Notes under the pieces: model-generated | Told to the model about the DNA's origin: nothing | The model's database searches: none | Seen by the model: the letters and a program-made list of their open reading frames with translations, nothing else | NCBI GenBank assembly: GCA_964346665.1 | Contig: CAYFVC010000034.1 | Coordinates: 1 to 22,155 of the forward strand | Source of the DNA: JAZGEG01 sp964346665 | GTDB lineage: Archaea > Aenigmatarchaeota > Aenigmatarchaeia > QMZP01 > QMZT01 | Reading direction: 5' to 3' | DNA: 22,155 bases | Part shown: one piece after another, positions 20,992-22,155 of the stretch | Numbering within the stretch: the stretch's first letter is position 1 | Layout of the letters: every line of letters begins with the position of its first letter | Made by a program: the position numbers and the translations under genes

Positions 20992-21453
20992 ATGAAGGGT
21001 TCGGTTTTGCTCTTTTTATTGCTGTGGATCTTTTGGATACTTCTGAGCGGTTTCGATTTTTGGGATATCATATTAGGAGGAGTGATCTCTGCGATAATAT
21101 CCGCGGTTTTCGGCTACTTCTTCTTGAGCGAGGCGAAAACGAGTTACATAAAGGGTTTTCTCATTTTCCTTGCTTACATTCCCTATTACGTTTTCAATGA
21201 GATCATAGATGTTTTCGATGTTTCTTACCGAATTTTAACGGGGAGGATAAACCCGGGAATAGTGGATGTTCCGCACGCGCATATGCATGAATGGGGGATT
21301 ACGGTCCTTTCCAATTCCATAACAATGATGCCCGGGACGCTCACTTTGGAAGCCGAGCCCGACAGACTTTTCGTCCACTGGCTTAACATGAAGGGGGATA
21401 AAAAGAGGGTGGTGGACCGGTTTCAATGGATTTTGAAGAGGATATGGGATTGA
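20992..21453 (+). CDS. mnhE: Na+/H+ antiporter (Mrp/Mnh) subunit E
   Basis: A 153-residue MnhE/MrpE protein with N-terminal membrane helices (about 4-25 and 25-47, then 55-75) and a soluble C-terminal domain. ILLSGFDFWDIILGGVISAII, the region after SYRILTGRINPGIV, and TVLSNSITMMPGTLTLE are family hallmarks. It is an accessory subunit of the multi-subunit cation/proton antiporter. It is followed by subunits F and G in the standard E-F-G order. No ribosome binding site is seen, so a short or absent leader is likely. Confidence 0.94.
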   Translation: MKGSVLLFLLLWIFWILLSGFDFWDIILGGVISAIISAVFGYFFLSEAKTSYIKGFLIFLAYIPYYVFNEIIDVFDVSYRILTGRINPGIVDVPHAHMHEWGITVLSNSITMMPGTLTLEAEPDRLFVHWLNMKGDKKRVVDRFQWILKRIWD

Positions 21454-21454
21454 G

Positions 21455-21712
21455 ATGATAGAGTACGTGGTGTTCCTGCTGGTGATCGCGGTCTTCATAA
21501 GTTTGGTGAGGTTAGCGAGGGGCCCAACACCTTCTGACAGGGTTTTAACCATAGACACGATAAATTCGATAGTAATAGGCATAATAGTTTTGATTTCCTT
21601 GTATTACAACAACCAGATTTTAGTGGACATAGCGATAGTTTACGCAATGCTAGCGTTCTTGGGTAATCTGGCTATATCGAAATATTTGCTTGGGAGGGAA
21701 ATGCACGAGTGA
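21455..21712 (+). CDS. mnhF: Na+/H+ antiporter (Mrp/Mnh) subunit F
   Basis: An 85-residue protein with three predicted membrane helices. RLARGPTPSDRVLTIDTINSI, followed by a helix and IAIVYAMLAFLGNLAISKYL, is the MnhF/MrpF pattern. Its start lies one base after the stop of subunit E. Subunit G begins 4 bp after its stop. The tight spacing indicates one transcript. Confidence 0.94.
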   Translation: MIEYVVFLLVIAVFISLVRLARGPTPSDRVLTIDTINSIVIGIIVLISLYYNNQILVDIAIVYAMLAFLGNLAISKYLLGREMHE

Positions 21713-21716
21713 TAAT

Positions 21717-22028
21717 ATGATAGGTATAGTTTTCATGGTGATCGGAGGGATTTTCGCCATAATCGGTTCGATAGGGCTTGTCCGCTTCCCGGATGTGTAC
21801 ACCAGATCGCACGCCCAGACCGTTGTGAATGTCGGAGGGGTTATCCTTCTCCTGGTTGGGGTTATGGTAAACTCTTTCTTTTCAACGCTCTTCGTCAAAG
21901 CATTGTTTTTGATAATATTCATTTTCGTAACTTCACCTGTCGGAACGCACGCTATAACTAAAGCTGCGTATCTTTCAGGGGTCAAACCAATAGCGAAGAA
22001 GGACGAGTGGAAAAATTTAAAAAGGTAA
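21717..22028 (+). CDS. mnhG: Na+/H+ antiporter (Mrp/Mnh) subunit G
   Basis: A 103-residue three-helix membrane protein. GGIFAIIGSIGLVRFPDVYTRSHAQTVVNVGGV is the MnhG/MrpG hallmark, and SPVGTHAITKAAYLSGVKP closes the conserved region. The ATG at 21717 is chosen because the upstream extension lies inside subunit F. The large subunits A/D, B and C are not in the window and are not expected immediately downstream, since another gene begins at 22047. Confidence 0.94.
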   Translation: MIGIVFMVIGGIFAIIGSIGLVRFPDVYTRSHAQTVVNVGGVILLLVGVMVNSFFSTLFVKALFLIIFIFVTSPVGTHAITKAAYLSGVKPIAKKDEWKNLKR

Positions 22029-22046
22029 GGATTTCAAAAGGTTATT

Positions 22047-22155
22047 ATGTTCGGTTTCCTGAAGAAGAAGCTCTCGGAATCGGTAGAAAAGCTCAGCGAG
22101 AAGATCAAGAAGAAAGAGGTAGAAAAACCCTCCGAAAGGGTTGAGGAAGTGAAAA
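22047..22155 (+). CDS. ftsY: Probable signal recognition particle receptor FtsY, 5' end only
   Basis: The frame from the ATG at 22047 reads MFGFLKKKLSESVEKLSEKI and remains lysine/glutamate-rich to the window edge. Archaeal FtsY proteins start in this way, with a charged amphipathic segment before the NG GTPase domain. The GTPase motifs lie outside the window, so this rests on the start only. Any protein with a charged helical N-terminus is the alternative. A TATA-like AATTTAAAAAGG lies just upstream, within the end of mnhG. Confidence 0.55.
   Translation, partial: MFGFLKKKLSESVEKLSEKIKKKEVEKPSERVEEVK

Noticed and set aside
1..22155. CRISPR array
   Set aside because: No regularly spaced repeats of 24-40 bp were seen. 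The AGGAGCA copies are too short and confined to the element ends.

Overview
The window is archaeal chromosome. It carries the conserved archaeal proteasome/exosome superoperon (psmA, SBDS, rrp4, rrp41, rrp42, eL43, rpoP, prefoldin beta, UPF0147), archaeal-only families (SepF/DUF552, KH-beta-CASP nuclease aCPSF1, PAC2 proteasome chaperone, RpoK), A/T-rich TATA promoters, GGTGAT-type ribosome binding sites and two tRNA genes with bulge-helix-bulge introns. Compact genes and a very divergent enolase would fit a DPANN or deep euryarchaeal lineage, but the sequence alone does not fix the phylum.

Layout. 1-816 (minus): DJ-1/PfpI protein, intron-containing tRNA-Arg(UCG), and the start of a probable PPC/DUF296 gene that abuts the tRNA. 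1012-6104 (plus): proteasome alpha, SBDS, the exosome trio, eL43, RpoP, prefoldin beta, UPF0147, then SepF. 6141-8688 (minus): aCPSF1 and proteasome beta. RNA decay, RNA 3'-end formation, ribosome maturation and protein turnover are thus grouped together.

8755-12831 is a 4.06-kb integrated element. It has 15-16 bp inverted ends, a 9-bp direct repeat at the junctions and extra subterminal AGGAGCA repeats. It carries a run of small membrane or coiled-coil proteins, a SAM methyltransferase, an integrase joining an N-terminal SWIM zinc finger to a C-terminal tyrosine recombinase, a mini zinc-ribbon protein and an A/T-rich NYN nuclease. Joined end to end, the element's ends form inverted arms around a short spacer, the geometry of a tyrosine-recombinase core site. 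This is the most interesting object in the window.

12834-16182: an EamA-type transporter, tRNA-Glu(CUC) with an unusual T-loop intron, a PAC2-family protein, RpoK and a divergent enolase. 16283-19183 interrupts the common archaeal rpoK-eno-rpsB order with an unrecognised A/T-rich gene, nadC and an 8-bladed PQQ-type propeller protein. 19272-20953: uS2, eL19 and uL18. 20992-22028: Mrp/Mnh antiporter subunits E, F and G. 22047 to the end: probable start of ftsY.
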